The translations under genes were made by a program, and so were the position numbers. Below the pieces are notes generated by a model that had not been told where the DNA came from, did no database searches, and saw only the letters and a program-made list of their open reading frames with translations. This document shows positions 1 to 11,250 of a stretch of DNA of 64,000 nucleotides, one piece after another; position 1 is the stretch's first letter; each line of letters starts with the position of its first letter. Where the stretch lies: the NCBI GenBank assembly GCA_029204225.1, contig CM055098.1, positions 23,129,367-23,193,366 on the forward strand. Direction: 5' to 3'. Source of the stretch: Diphasiastrum complanatum. Lineage: Eukaryota; Streptophyta; Lycopodiopsida; Lycopodiales; Lycopodiaceae.

Positions 1-822
1 GATGTACTTGGTCTTACATGTAAACAGCCGGAGACCTGATTGATTTCATCATTGGTAGAGATTTATTACTTTTCATGGAGACTCACGAGAGTCAGGAGAG
101 AGGACTACCTACTTTCCCAGGATACAGAGGGGATTCCGTGTACAGACCTGAGACTAGATCAGCTAATGGTCGTGGATCCAGAGGTGTTGCGTGCCTTTAC
201 AGAGAGTCTCTTCACCCGAGCATCGAGTTCATCAGACACGACGAGCATGCCCGTTATATTTGGATTCATATTGTTGGACAAGATATTGGTTTGGACAGGG
301 ACCTATTACCCCCGATGGTGAGCATTTATTGCAATTTGGAGAGGCCCATGATTTAGCCATTTATAATGGCCTAACTTGTTGGTCAGATTCAGGCAGATAT
401 ACTTGTCATCCTCACAGTAGGCACACATATTGTCGTTGATTACCTCATAGGGTCACCATCTTCCATACCTCTCATCTCTGATTTTCATATCTCTCCTACC
501 ACCCTCTCTAATCATTCTTTTCTCTCCTTTGCTTTTGGCCGCCTCCCACCTCCCCAGTCATCCTCCCATCCCGTGCTTACCCGTGCACCCAAATATACAT
601 TCAGCTCTCTATATATGCTAGTTTACCAGGAGTCTTTGCCCTCCCTACTCCACTCCTTTCCCCATGATAGTATAGTAGAGACACAAGCTGCCTTCCTTAC
701 CACCTCTCTTCATACCGCCGCTTCTCTAGCCTTTCCGTCGAAGCCCCATAAAGGGAAACACACACATTCCTCACCGCTCCGTTCTCTACACCCCCCCGTG
801 GTATGATACCGAACGTCGTTCT
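1..822 (+). pseudogene. LINE-a: endonuclease fragment of a non-LTR retrotransposon
   Basis: Broken reading frames encode an APE-type LINE endonuclease. The start reads [19 protein letters not shown] and continues with RGVACLY (the usual GGVA strand), NGLTCWSDSGRYTCHPHS, then VVDYLIGSP and LSNHS near the end of the domain. The last motif is normally SDH, so a catalytic Asp appears replaced by Asn. Frames shift near 310 and stop codons follow. The tail at 795-820 reads PPWYDTERRS, the usual linker towards the RT, and is cut by the LTR that starts at 823. The same domain recurs at 48.3 kb (plus) and 33.1-34.0 kb (minus), so this is one resident LINE family. The window edge truncates the 5' side and the RT part is missing. 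Confidence 0.75.
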
Positions 823-1284
823 TGTTACGACTCAGTCTAGTTCTGACATGACCTCGGCATTACCGGTCACTCAGAGGGCCTGAGGCCAAGTTGGCAAGGG
901 TCAGTGACCGGGAAGGGCATCACTTCCAAGTGGGAACCGATGTATCACGAAATCCCATGATCCGGTGAGACCGTCTGACAAGCTGTCAGAGATGCGGTCG
1001 GGGCCCTAGCTGTTAGTGCTAGCCGGCAAACAGTTAGGGTGACCAATTGGTGTCATCGGTAATGACGGGGCATGGGGGTGGTATCCCGTGAGTCACTCAC
1101 TATTCACAGGTCGCATGCAATGTGTACGCCAGGTGGCCTGATCAACCATTGGGGGGGTACCTCGTGTATGTTGACGGGAATAGCAGGTAGCGGACTCAAG
1201 GGGGGGGGTACCTATGGTTGGGAGGATCATTCCACACACTGGCCTTCAGGAGTTGAGCAGCTTAGAGAGTTTTGGATGTTCACA
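823..1284 (+). repeat. 5' LTR of element A
   Basis: The LTR starts TGTTACGACTC and ends TTCACA two bases before a perfect tRNA-iMet PBS, giving a 462-bp TG...CA unit. The left border also coincides with the break in the LINE-a reading frame. No second copy exists in the window for comparison, so the left border rests on these two arguments. Its first eight bases match the LTR start of element B. Confidence 0.7.
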
Positions 1285-1286
1285 AT

Positions 1287-1299
1287 TGGTATCAGAGCC
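1287..1299 (+). other. Primer-binding site of element A (tRNA-iMet)
   Basis: TGGTATCAGAGCC is complementary to the 3' end of plant initiator tRNA-Met, the usual minus-strand primer of plant LTR retrotransposons. It lies two bases downstream of the LTR end. Confidence 0.9.
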
Positions 1300-2029
1300 T
1301 TTTCTAGCTCGTTCTAGAGAGAGAACAGCCTGTTCTAGAGAGAGAAAGTGAGAAAAAGCTTGGTTTTTTCACCATAACTAGGTCTATAGTGCTCAGATCT
1401 GAGGGAGATCTGTCTCAGATCATTTCTAGTGGGCAGTCGCTGTAGATCAGCAGGGATTCACGCTACAAATCTCAGATTTTAGAAAGTTTCGAAGTTTTTG
1501 GAGGGCTTGCGCATTTTTTCTGAAGGTTTTTCGCTCATAACTATCCGGAACCTTCTCAGATCCTGATCAGATTTTGGGAGCATGTTTCTAGCATCCATAG
1601 CAATCCTATAGAGCCATCATACACTGGTTTTGGAGCAGATTTGCCTCTGTTTCACCAAAAAGTCGGTTTTCAAGCAAAAAACAGGTCAGAATTTTGGATT
1701 GGGCATAACTTCTCCGATTTTCCTCCGGTTTCTGTTGTTAAGGGTGCAGATTGGGCCTAGTAGGAGGGTGACCTACTGCCAATTGATGGTTTGTGAAAAG
1801 CTTTTGCCGTTTGGAAGAAATTCGATGTCAAACAGCCTGCTTTTTTCCCAAAAAAGTTTTTTACCAACTTTTGTACCAGCGTAGGATGCAAGGGAAGTGC
1901 TACCTGTACTTGGCTTTGTGTTTTTTCCCAGAGTTTTGTTACCTTCCAGTTGCTTTTCCTCTTTCAGTTCTAAATTGTGAATAAGTTGAAAATTTTGACA
2001 TTTCACATTTTCTGAGTAATTCCTATACC
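1300..2029 (+). other. Untranslated leader of element A
   Basis: This 730-bp stretch between PBS and gag holds only short ORFs and no recognisable protein. It begins with short direct repeats of the type GTTCTAGAGAGAG. It fits the untranslated leader of a gypsy element. Confidence 0.6.
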
Positions 2030-3243
2030 ATGGCTGAAGACAAAGTTGACATCCCCTTAAGCCCAGTTGAAGCCATGGAAACTCCTCCACCTAGTCCTGG
2101 CAGCCGATTACCTAGTGCGCCTATCACTGATCCTCCTCCCATACAAGAACGTATGGATGTGTTGGAGCGGTATATGACAGAGATGCGTACAATGATATCG
2201 TCGCTTGTCGGGGGCTTTCCCTTGTCTTCTTCTTAGCCTCCGCCTTTGTATCCTTCCCAGCTGCCCACTCGTTATCCTTCTTCTGATACACAAATGATCA
2301 TTGATTTTCCTCCTGATAAAGATATAAAGCCCACAAAATATGTTGGTACAACTTCCCAGAGGACTACTGATGTTGTAGATCAGTGGTTGCACAAGTGGGA
2401 AGAAAACGAGCACCCACCGATGAAGGCTGGCGTATCCGTAAGGCAGCTTACCATTTTACTGACTTTGCTGACAGGTGGTGGCGCAAGTTGTTGAAATCAC
2501 AGCAAGCCCCATTCACCTGGGTTGACTTCAAGCGCTGTTTTCGGGCGCAGTTCATTCCTCCACATGAGCATGTGCGTGCGACGGATGCTTGGTTCCTGCA
2601 TCGTCACAGGCAGCACATGGTGCAGGAATATGCTGATCAGTATAGAGAGATGCTGATCAAGATACTAGAGGAGATTCCCGAGTGGCTGGTAGTCCACAAG
2701 TTCATATTTGGTCTTCGTGCAGGGTTGAGGCCTTCAGTTCTTAATGAAGGATGCAAAACCTTGGAAGAGGCAGTTGCTATGGCCCTCAACTTTGAAGGCA
2801 ATGTTCGCAACAAGGCTGAAGAATCTGGAGTGGCAAGTGTGCCCCAGAAGATGGGTTCACGAAAGTCCGGCCAAGCTGGTCAGAGGGATTTCTCGCAGAA
2901 GGATCCTATCCAGATGCAGCAAACTTTGAAGCGAAAATCGGCATCTCCTATGGCTTGTCATGCTTACGACAAGTCACCACTTACTCCTGAGCAAAAGGAT
3001 AAGGCCAAGAAGGAAGGCTTGTGTTTCTTCTGCCTTGGCAAACATTTGTTCAAAGATTGTCCTCGACGCACGGGCAAGAAGCTCCATGTTTTACAGCAGC
3101 ATCAAGAGGAGGGCAAGGATGAATCTATCTTGGATGATCTGTTGGTCAGTGATGATGATGACGCTAGACGTGTCATGACTATTTCGGTGCGGAAGCTTGT
3201 TCCAGAGGCACCAGTTTCCACCAAGGCGCGAGAGGCCTATTAG
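2030..3243 (+). pseudogene. gag: gag of element A (frameshifted)
   Basis: The start at 2030 (MAEDKVDIPLSPVEAM) follows the leader. The N-terminal part is interrupted by a TAG at 2234-2236, and the frame shifts again near 2400, so three frames are needed. The retrotransposon gag core is recognisable at about 2420-2780 (HFTDFADRWWRKLL, then FKRCFRAQFIPP, then FGLRAGLRPSVL). A zinc knuckle follows at about 3022-3065, CFFCLGKHLFKDCP, a C-X2-C-X3-H-X4-C variant one residue shorter than the canonical CCHC. An acidic tail (DDLLVSDDDDAR) ends the ORF at 3243. Non-functional. Confidence 0.85.
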
Positions 3244-3267
3244 TTTCCAGATAGTGAACTAATATGG

Positions 3268-3566
3268 ATGAGAGGGAAGCTGGAAGGTCATGATGTGCTT
3301 GTCCTATTTGACACCGGCTCTTCCCATAATATTATCAACTCTCGTTGCACTTGGCTACTGTTCCTTCGGATTACCGGTATGCAGTTGAGATGCCAGATGG
3401 TAAGGGAACCGAGGTTTGGGATAGGAGAGTCTCTCAGGCATTGTTGTCCATTCAGACCTATGTTGAGAAGTTAGACTTTGAGATCACCAAATTAGCTAAG
3501 TTTGATATTGTGCTTGGTAAGCTCATGTATATAAGTTCGGGCATGAGGGTTTGTCTCAGGTTCTGA
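3268..3566 (+). pseudogene. Aspartic protease remnant of element A
   Basis: VLVLFDTGSSHNIINSRC carries the DTG catalytic motif of a retroviral-type aspartic protease followed by the typical SHNII. After about 30 residues the frame shifts near 3345; the continuation reads AVEMPDGKGTEVWDRRV and then FDIVLGKLM, the usual end of the gypsy protease (normally ILGMDWL-like). Normal length, broken frame. Confidence 0.75.
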
Positions 3567-4844
3567 AGGGGGAGCGACCTACTGTTGAAGGTCCTCTTGT
3601 TACGTTCATGCAAATAAAGAAAATGGAGTTGCAGTATGTGTGGTTGTGTTATCTTGCAAATGTGAATGTTGATTCCAGTTTTAGTTGTTTGCAAATAAAC
3701 CCACTCGCAACTTCATCTAATTTAATAACTTTGGTTAATGCTAATTTGATACAGCAACAACGATGTGATCCAGCTAGTCAGCTAGAGCGATCCATCCGAG
3801 CTGAGTTTAAACATTTATTAATTGACCACATGCCAGAGGGATTGCCACCTAGACGGAATGTGGAGCATCGTATTAAGCTCATTCCAAGGGCAAGTCTGGT
3901 ATGTAGACCTCCTTACAGGATGAGTTTGAAAGAAGAGGAGGAAGTCCGAAAGATGTTGGAGGAATATCTCAAGCTGGGGTATATCCATCCTAGTTTCTCA
4001 CCTTCCGCCTCCCCTATTTTATTGGTTAAGACAAAAGATGGTACTACAGGGGATTGAATAACATCACTGTAAAGCAGAGATATCCGATGCCAAGGATTGA
4101 TGATCTACTGGATGCATTGCAAGGGGCAGTCATTTTGCAGTAAGATAGATCTCAAGAGTGGCTACCATCAAATTTTGATTGGTTCGGAAGATGTTCCGAA
4201 GACGGCCTTCCGAACACGCTTTGAACATTATGAGTTCTTGGTTATGCCATTTGGGTTAACCAATGCACCGGCCACATTCATGATGCTCATGAATGATGTC
4301 CTACGTGATTTTATGGGCAAGTTTGTAGTCAATTTTATTGACGACATACTTTATAGTAAGTCGGTGGACGAACATGAGGTTCATCTTCGTACTGTGTTTG
4401 GCAGGTTACACCTGTATGGCGCCGAATTTTACGTGTATACTGACCATCATACTTTGAAGTATTTTTGCACTCAGCCCAATTTGAGAGGCCGCCAAGCTCA
4501 GTGGGCTGAGCTGATGCAGGAATTTCATTTGGAAATTCGCTTCCGAAGAGGGAAGGAAAATGTGGTTGCCGATGCACTATCTCGGATACTGCATCAGATA
4601 AGCTTTACTGTAGTTGACAGTGATCTCATGGAGGAGATCAAGACCGCTCAGCGGGACGATCCACATTGTCAACGTGTGTGGCCTGAGGCGCGCCAGGTTT
4701 TTGATCATGCGGAAGAGTCAACGGACATATTTAACATACACCGTGAAGGAAGGTATGTTATTGAGAAATGAAAAGTTTTCGTGCCAGACTTGAAGGACCT
4801 ACGTCGTAGGATTCTTCATGAATGCCATGATAGTCAGGAAGTAC
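3551..4844 (+). pseudogene. pol: RT-RNase H of element A, internally deleted
   Basis: RT motifs in order: LPPRRNVEHRIKLIP and RPPYRMSLKEEEEVRK (to 4057, then a stop and frame change), [47 protein letters not shown] (catalytic DD at about 4335). Right after HLRTVF the frame joins RNase H C-terminal sequence ([38 protein letters not shown]), so about 150 residues covering RT thumb and early RNase H are missing. The tail at 4771-4838 (LRRRILHECHDSQE) starts the integrase zinc-finger region and is cut by element B. Confidence 0.85.
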
Positions 4845-5202
4845 TGTTACGAGCTCGTAACCAGTGCCGAACCCTAGAGAACACATATAGGTCAGATACC
4901 ACAGTCAGGGTCGTGTCTAGCGTACACGACCAACAGGGCAAGACAGTGTGAGTAGTGTGCCCCAGCACGGTCCATAGCCATGGCGGGCCTAACACAGCCT
5001 AGGGACCCTGTCAGCAGGATAGGGCCCCCAGTTGGGTCCCGACGTGCAGTCGGCCACGTCAGTGACACGTGGCCGACACTTCGCAATTGCATGCTACCAG
5101 TCCTCACACTGGGCTAGGAGGGGCTTACTCTATATCAGGGAGTAGGCAAGGTTGGGTGGATCAGTCAGTGTTTGCCCTACTGTGGTGTTAGGATCTATTA
5201 CA
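4845..5202 (+). repeat. 5' LTR of element B
   Basis: Begins TGTTACGAGCTCGTAAC (with its own palindrome TACGAGCTCGTA) and ends TCTATTACA one base before the PBS. Same length as the 3' copy, no indels between them. Confidence 0.95.
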
Positions 5203-5203
5203 C

Positions 5204-5216
5204 TGGTATCAGAGCC
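5204..5216 (+). other. Primer-binding site of element B (tRNA-iMet)
   Basis: TGGTATCAGAGCC, one base downstream of the LTR. Confidence 0.93.
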
Positions 5217-6104
5217 ATCTCCATCCTAGGGAACTCAGTTTTCAGTAGTAGAGAAAGTAGCTAGATTGCTCAGAACTTCTTCGAGTTCTCAGAAAGAAAT
5301 AGAGGAGGAGACTCGCTGTAGGAACAGTCTCCTACTGAGGAAATCTTGGTGGATTTACTTGCTGGTCAGAGAGAAATTAGTTAAAATTTCTAGAGCAGGT
5401 CCAGCGCTGTAAATTTAGTCGTCATCTCTGATTTTTGCCATCAGATTTAGGGAATCAGAGCGGATTTCTGAGGAGAAAGGGTGGTGCTGATCCATCGCTG
5501 AGGGATCAGAAATCTACCTCTGAAATTTCAGAGAAATCTAAGGAAATTTGAAGGGTTTTCAAACACTTTTTCTTAGCAGGGCCAGCGCTGGACAGGGAGA
5601 TAAAAAATTAGTTTTTCATCACTGTTTTTGAGGATTTTTCAGTAGTTTGAACATCAAACTAGATTGCCACAGACCAGCGACCTACTACTTGAAGTCAGAT
5701 CAGAGTTTCAAGCAAGTTTTGGGCCTTGAATTTTAGAAATTCGGGACAGACAGGTGGCTGTCCAGCCAGCGAGGGTAGGGAGACACCAAAATCAGAAATT
5801 GAAATACTTTTTGGGTCTCAAATCAGAAGTAAACGAGCCAGTTGGGTTGCAATCAAACCAGCAAGCTACTATCCTCAAAGAACCGGGAAATTTAGCACCG
5901 TTTTGAAGCTTCAAACTGGCATTTTCCGGGACAGCAGGTCTGAAATCTTGGGGAAAAGAGCTGAAAGGGTTCCTCTTCTTCTTCTTTGGAAGTACAGTCC
6001 TCAGAAACAGCTAAATCATCTTTCCTTTCCCTTGTACAGTTGTAAATTAGTCTTTTAGACTTTTTTCTTTCAGAAGTTAAGGTAGCTCTCTTTCAATTCC
6101 GAAG

Positions 6105-7250
6105 ATGACCACTCCTCAGGGACCTGATCAACCCCAGGAGAGAGGCTTCGACGAACTTGAAACAGAAGCCTTGGCTTACAGAAAAGGGAAGGAACCCATG
6201 GAAGTGGAAGAATAGGAATAGTTCGCCGAAGAACTCGACGAACTGGTTACCAAGGAGCAGTTTCTCCAATTGGTAACAGAAGTGGATGAACTGAAGTTGG
6301 CATTAGCCAATTTCAAGTCCAGTGTGGACGACTCGTTCGCTGAACTCAAAAGCTTGATTTTGAGTTCCGCGAAAGGAAGCCTTCCCTCCACTTCTCAGTT
6401 ATCCCCTTCTCCACTTCCATCAGTTTCGGGTGAGACTTTACGGTCTCACCCCAGTGTTTTTAAAGATTTAAAGCCTCCTACTTTTAATGGGGAAGAGAAG
6501 GATAGAAATGCAGATATTCTACAAACCTTCCTCAGCAAATGGAAGAACATTCATGCTCTTAAACAGACCCCTGACCATTTGCAAGCAATTGAGGCCAGTC
6601 TTTCCTTAGGGCCTATGGCCTATAAGTGGTGGTTAAATCTCCAGGAGACTGGGCAGACTCCCCGGTCATGGAACGCTTTTGAAGAAGCTTTCCTAAGAGA
6701 ATTTCTACCAGAAAATGAACTGGATAGAGCCTGGGAAGCCTGGGAAAGAACATTAATGGATAAATCCCTCATCCAATCTCGCAGTATCGAGAAGCAATTT
6801 TAAAGATTAAAAATATGGATGACTATCAGAAAATCAGGGGATTTGTCCGTGGCCTCAAAGATGAATATAAAGTAGAGGTCCAGAGAAACTCGCCTACTAC
6901 CCTTGAGCAAGCTCTCAAATATGCTCAAATCTATGATGATTCAGTGGGTAGGAAGAAGGCGAGACAACAGCCACTTTCTGAGCAGCCTTCTCAGAAAGAC
7001 TTTCAATTTAAAAAGAAATTTTTAAAAAGAAAGAAAGAATACAAATTTAAAAGTGAAGCTCCTCAGAAACGCCCTTCACTCATACAGCCCTTAAAACCAG
7101 ATGATTTTGAGAAAGCCAAACAAGAACGTTTGTGCTTTGTGTGTATGGGCAAGGGACACACAGTCAGACAGTGTCCCAAGGGGCCTTTCACTAAAAAAGA
7201 TAAAAAAGATAAAAAACAAGTTCATCTTGTTCAGACTGTATGTTTCCCCA
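6105..7250 (+). pseudogene. gag: gag of element B
   Basis: The start chosen is ATG 6105 (MTTPQGPDQPQERGF), 0.9 kb after the PBS. Two in-frame TAG codons at 6213 and 6219 interrupt it after 36 codons; the frame then continues through a coiled-coil-like stretch (TEVDELKLALANFK) and the gag core (MAYKWWLNLQETG, FEEAFLREFLPE) to a stop near 6803. A frameshift at about 6803-6815 leads to [16 protein letters not shown] basic linker and a canonical CCHC zinc knuckle follow at about 7132-7175 ([15 protein letters not shown]). From 6815 the gag tail is fused in frame to protease and RT. Confidence 0.88.
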
Positions 7251-7329
7251 GTGACTCGGCAGCTTCCGAGATCAAAGTGTATCATGAAGATCATGAACAC
7301 TGTTGCCAGCTGACCTCTGCAATGCTAGC

Positions 7330-8656
7330 GAGACCCTTCAGCTTTGGGCCACATGACCTAGTACGTATGCATGGGAAAGTTGGTAACCAGTCAGTAAGAG
7401 TTATGGTTGATGATGGGGCAACCCACAATTTCATCAACTACACCCTGGTTAAAAAGCTTAAACTACCAGAAGTACCTAGTCAGCATAGGTACATAGTTTC
7501 ATTAGCTAAGGGTGAAGATAAAAAAATATGGGAAACTATGGAAAGTAAGTTAAATCTTGGTATTCAGGGGTACCAAGATGAAATAAACTTTCAAATAATG
7601 CACCTGGATCGAACAGACATTGTTCTCGAGAGAGATTGGCTCTACAGTTTAGGACCTTCCCTCCACAGAAACTATCAGGAGAACACCCTCAGCTTTCAGC
7701 ATAAAGGCCGAGAGATCCAGTTGCATGGGGAGCATGATGTTCCCAACAGTCCTATGGTCTGCAGTTCAGAGCTCTGTCAGCTAATCGGAGACGAAGACCA
7801 TCAGGTATTCTTATGTGACTTTCAGTTTATTCCTGAAGTTTCTATTTCCAGTTCTATTCAGCAGAAAATCAGTCAATTAGAAACTTTATTGTCTAAATTT
7901 AAAGACGTTTTTCCTGAAGATTTGCCACATGGTTTACCACCTGGCAGAGAGGTACATCATGTAATAAACCTAGTACCGGGTACAGCACCTGTTTCTAAAC
8001 CTCCGTATCGGGTCAGCCGAACAGAGGATGAAGAAATAACTAGGCAGTTAACAGACTATCTTGGGAAAGGCCAAATTCAGACCAGTAGTTCACCATGGGC
8101 CTCACCAGTCCAATTGGTGAAAAAGAAAGAGGGGTCTATGCGTCTTTGCGTAGATTACAGAGCCCTCAATAAAGTCACAATTAAGAATAAATACCCTATG
8201 CCTCGGGCAGACGAGTTGTTTGACCAACTCGACGGGGCTAAGTTTTTCAGCAAAATAGACCTCAGATCGGGATATCATCAAGTCCGTATAAAATCGGAAG
8301 ATGTCTCGAAAACAGCTTTTAGGACTCGTCACGGTCATTATGAGTTTAAGGTGATGCCATTTGGGCTCACAAATGCTCCAGCTACCTTTATGACCTTGAT
8401 GAACAGTGTCCTCAGACCATACTTGGGTAAGTTTGTAGTCGTATTTTTAGATGACATCCTCGTTTACAGCAAAACGAGGAAGGAGCATCTAAAACACCTC
8501 AGAAAGGTGTTTCGACTGCTCAGAAAGCATAAGCTCTATGCTAAACAATCCAAGTGTGAATTCTTCGTTGAAGAAGTAGATATTTGGGTCACATTATCAC
8601 TTCAGATGGGATTAAGATGGACCCAAATAAGGTTAAAGCCATACTCAGTTGGCTGA
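7330..8656 (+). pseudogene. pol: Protease and reverse transcriptase of element B
   Basis: This is part of one 613-codon frame (6815-8656). The protease region reads [16 protein letters not shown]: the catalytic triad is DDG where D-S/T-G is expected. It ends with [11 protein letters not shown] follows with [83 protein letters not shown] and [14 protein letters not shown], so the RT core is complete and its catalytic aspartates are present. After CEFFVEEV (about 8577) the frame shifts; the thumb continues from 8584 ([17 protein letters not shown]). Confidence 0.92.
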
Positions 8657-9503
8657 GACCTCAGAATATTTTGGAACTTCAGATCTTTCTTGGTCTGGCG
8701 GGATATTACAGACGATTTGTCAAAGAATATGCTCAGATAGCAGTTCCTATGACAAATCTCCTTAAGGGGAAGGGAAAGGAGTTCATTTGGGAGTCCCCAC
8801 AACGGAGAGCTTTGATGCTCTCAAAACAGCCTTAGCTACAGCACCAGTTTTAAAAGTCGTCGACCCCACTCAGCCATTTGTGGTCGAAACAGATGCTAGC
8901 GACTTTGCAGTAGGTGCTGTGCTAACCCAGGGTGGACGACCAGTTGCGTTCGAGAGTAAAAAACTCGAGCCAGCTCAGACTAGGTACAGTGCCTATGAAA
9001 AGGAACTCTTTTCTATAGTCCATGCCCTTAAGACTTGGAGGCATTATTTGTATGGTGCCAACTTTGAAGTCCTGACAGACCATGAGAGTCTCAGATACCT
9101 TTGCAATCAACCTGAGCTTAGAGGTCGGAAAGCTCGTTGGGCAGAGTTGATGCCAGAGTTTGACATGTCTATCAGATATAGACGTGGAAAATTTAATACA
9201 GTAGTAGATGCCCTTAGCAGAATGCCTATGATAAACGAGCTGAGTTTTACTCAGATTCATAATGAGTTACTCGAGTCCTTGAGAGGGAAATGCCAGCATG
9301 ATGCATTCTTCTCTACTATCTGGAACTCAGTCCAGAACAGACAGTTACAGACTCCAGAACCACCGGGGCTGGTGCCAGTTCATCCAAGAATACGGCAGCT
9401 TCCGTTGAGGACGATGATGAGTCCGAGTATACGTCGTCAGATGACGTTGAGGATTCTGAGCCTGTACTACCCAAGCAAACCCCAGTGGTTGAGGGTCAGT
9501 TGA
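8584..9503 (+). pseudogene. pol: RT thumb, connection and RNase H of element B
   Basis: The first frame (8584-8835) carries [16 protein letters not shown], the standard gypsy RT end. After a shift near 8800 the next frame holds RNase H: FVVETDASDFAVGAVLTQ (first catalytic Asp), FESKKLEPAQTRYSAYEKE (Glu), FEVLTDHESLRYL (Asp) and FNTVVDALSRM (Asp). All four catalytic acids are visible. Near 9370-9400 the frame is lost again; the linker to integrase (rich in Glu/Asp/Ser) reads on in the frame of the next ORF. Confidence 0.9.
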
Positions 9504-10876
9504 CTCAAGGATTCAAATGGAAACAGTATTCCATTCAGGATGAGTACTTGCTCTATAGAGATAGAGTATGTGTCCCCAATTCAGAGGATTATAGGCAGGA
9601 GGTCCTATATAAATGTCTTAACAATCCTAGCGCGGGACACCCAGGCATACAGAAGACCTATGAGCTTCTTCGAAGGCAATTTTTCTGGCCCAATATGAAA
9701 AAGGACGTCCACCAGTATGTAACCAGTTGCCAGAAATGTCAAGTAAATAAAGCAGAGCGTTTAAAGGCAGGAGGGTTGTTGCATCCCTTAGAAATACCAA
9801 CTGGTAAATGGGAGAGTATCTCCATGGACTTTATAGTAGTCCTGCCTAAAACCCAAAAGGGTAATGACGCTATATGGGTCACAGTTGACCGTCTGACCAA
9901 AATGGCTCATTTCATTCCAACCAAAACAACTGTTAGAGCTCCAGAGTTAGCGAGGTTGTTTGTAGACGGGCTATTTAAATTGTACGGTCTACCTTCCGGC
10001 ATAGTCAGCGATTGGGACAGTAAGTTTACTGGAAATTTTTGGAGGGCAGTATTCCATCATCTCCATACTAAACTTAATATGAGTACCACCGACCATCCAC
10101 AGACGGACGGTCAAACAGAAAGGGTAAATCAAGTGCTGGAGGATATGCTTCGTGCATACGTCAGCAAGAAACAGACTAATTGGGAGGAGTATCTCTCGAT
10201 ATTAGAGTTTGCTTACAACAGTACCAAACATTCAGCTACGGGATACAGCCCATTTATGCTGATGTACGGTTTTCAGCCACGCTCACCCACAGTCGTAGGG
10301 TTTAAACAAGAAAAAGTGGAAGCAGCCAGAAACTTTTTAGAGGACCTAAACCAGATGATAGAACATGCTAAGCGTAGCATTAGGCAGTCCCAGGATCGAG
10401 CCAGGCATTATGCAGATCCACACAGACGGGATTTCTCCACTGGTGAGAAAGTCTACTTGAGAGTCCCAGTTGACTCTAAAACCCTCAAATCAGGAGTGTG
10501 TGCTAAGTTGTCTCCAAGGTATTGTGGTCCCTTTACCATCAGTAGGAGACTAGGCGAGGTCACCTATGAACTAGAACTCCCACACAGCAGTAAGGTTTTT
10601 CCAGTCTTTCATGTAAGTCAGTTACGAAAAGCCTTAACCAGATCAGATAATCTGGTAGGGGAGAGTGTTCTAGTTCTCCCATTGGATTCTCAACAACCTC
10701 CACATGAACCAGAGGAGATTCTTGATAGTAGAGAGATGCAGACTCGTCATACTCTATACCGAGAATATCTGGTTAAGTGGAATGATCAGCCTGTTGAGAA
10801 TGCCACTTGGGAAAGAGGCAGCGTCCTTCGCAAGATTTTTCCAGACTTTGTCTTAGAGGACCAAGACGGTTCTTAA
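9485..10876 (+). pseudogene. int: Integrase with chromodomain-like C-terminus of element B
   Basis: An intact 463-codon frame. HHCC zinc finger: HPGIQKTYELLRRQFFWP and later CQKCQ. Catalytic core D-D-E: SISMDFIVVLP (Asp), GIVSDWDSKFTGNFW (Asp; the usual SDRD is SDWD) and DGQTERVNQVLEDMLRAY (Glu). The C-terminal part has the GPF/Y-type motif LSPRYCGPFTI and PVFHVSQLR, ending with YLVKWNDQPVENATWER, the chromodomain signature that marks chromoviruses. The protein would cut 3' ends and integrate element cDNA, with the chromodomain helping target chromatin. The frame is open but upstream breaks prevent normal Pol expression, hence pseudogene. Confidence 0.92.
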
Positions 10877-10887
10877 GGGGGAGGGAG
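10874..10887 (+). other. Polypurine tract of element B
   Basis: AAGGGGGAGGGAG directly before the 3' LTR, the plus-strand primer position. Confidence 0.85.
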
Positions 10888-11245
10888 CGTTACGAGCTCG
10901 TAACCAGTGCCGAACCCTAGAGAACATAGATAGGTCAGATACCACAGTCAGGGTCGTGTCTAGCGTACACGACCAACAGGGCAAGACAGTGTGAGTAGTG
11001 TGCCCCAGCACGGTCCATAGCCATGGCGGGCCTAACATAGCCTAGGGACCCTGTCAGCAGGATAGGGCCCCCAGTTGGGTCCCGACGTGCAGTCGGCCAC
11101 ATCAGTGACACGTGGCCGACACTTGGCAATTGCATGCTACCAGTCCTCACACTGGGCTAGGAGGGGCTTACTCTATATCAGGGAGTAGGCAAGGTTGGGT
11201 GGATCAGTTAGTGTTTGCCCTACTGTGGTGTTAGGATCTATTACA
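10888..11245 (+). repeat. 3' LTR of element B
   Basis: 358 bp, ends TCTATTACA, followed by the AGTAC duplication. The terminal TG has mutated to CG in this copy. Confidence 0.95.
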
Positions 11246-11250
11246 AGTAC

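Larger units (their letters stand above)
4845..11245 (+). mobile_element. Ty3/gypsy element B, structurally complete, nested in element A
   Basis: A 6.4-kb element with 358-bp LTRs at 4845-5202 and 10888-11245, PBS at 5204-5216, leader 5217-6104, gag-PR-RT-RNaseH-IN with a C-terminal chromodomain-like region, and a polypurine tract before the 3' LTR. AGTAC flanks both sides (4840-4844 and 11246-11250), a 5-bp target-site duplication, so both borders are exact. By my manual comparison the LTRs differ at about 7 of 358 positions (about 98% identical), indicating a fairly recent insertion. The coding region nevertheless has two in-frame stops and four frameshifts, so it is not autonomous now. 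Confidence 0.95.

Noticed and set aside
1773-2413. Minus-strand ORFs at 1773-2090 and 2108-2413
   Set aside because: Shadows of the gypsy A leader and gag on the other strand.
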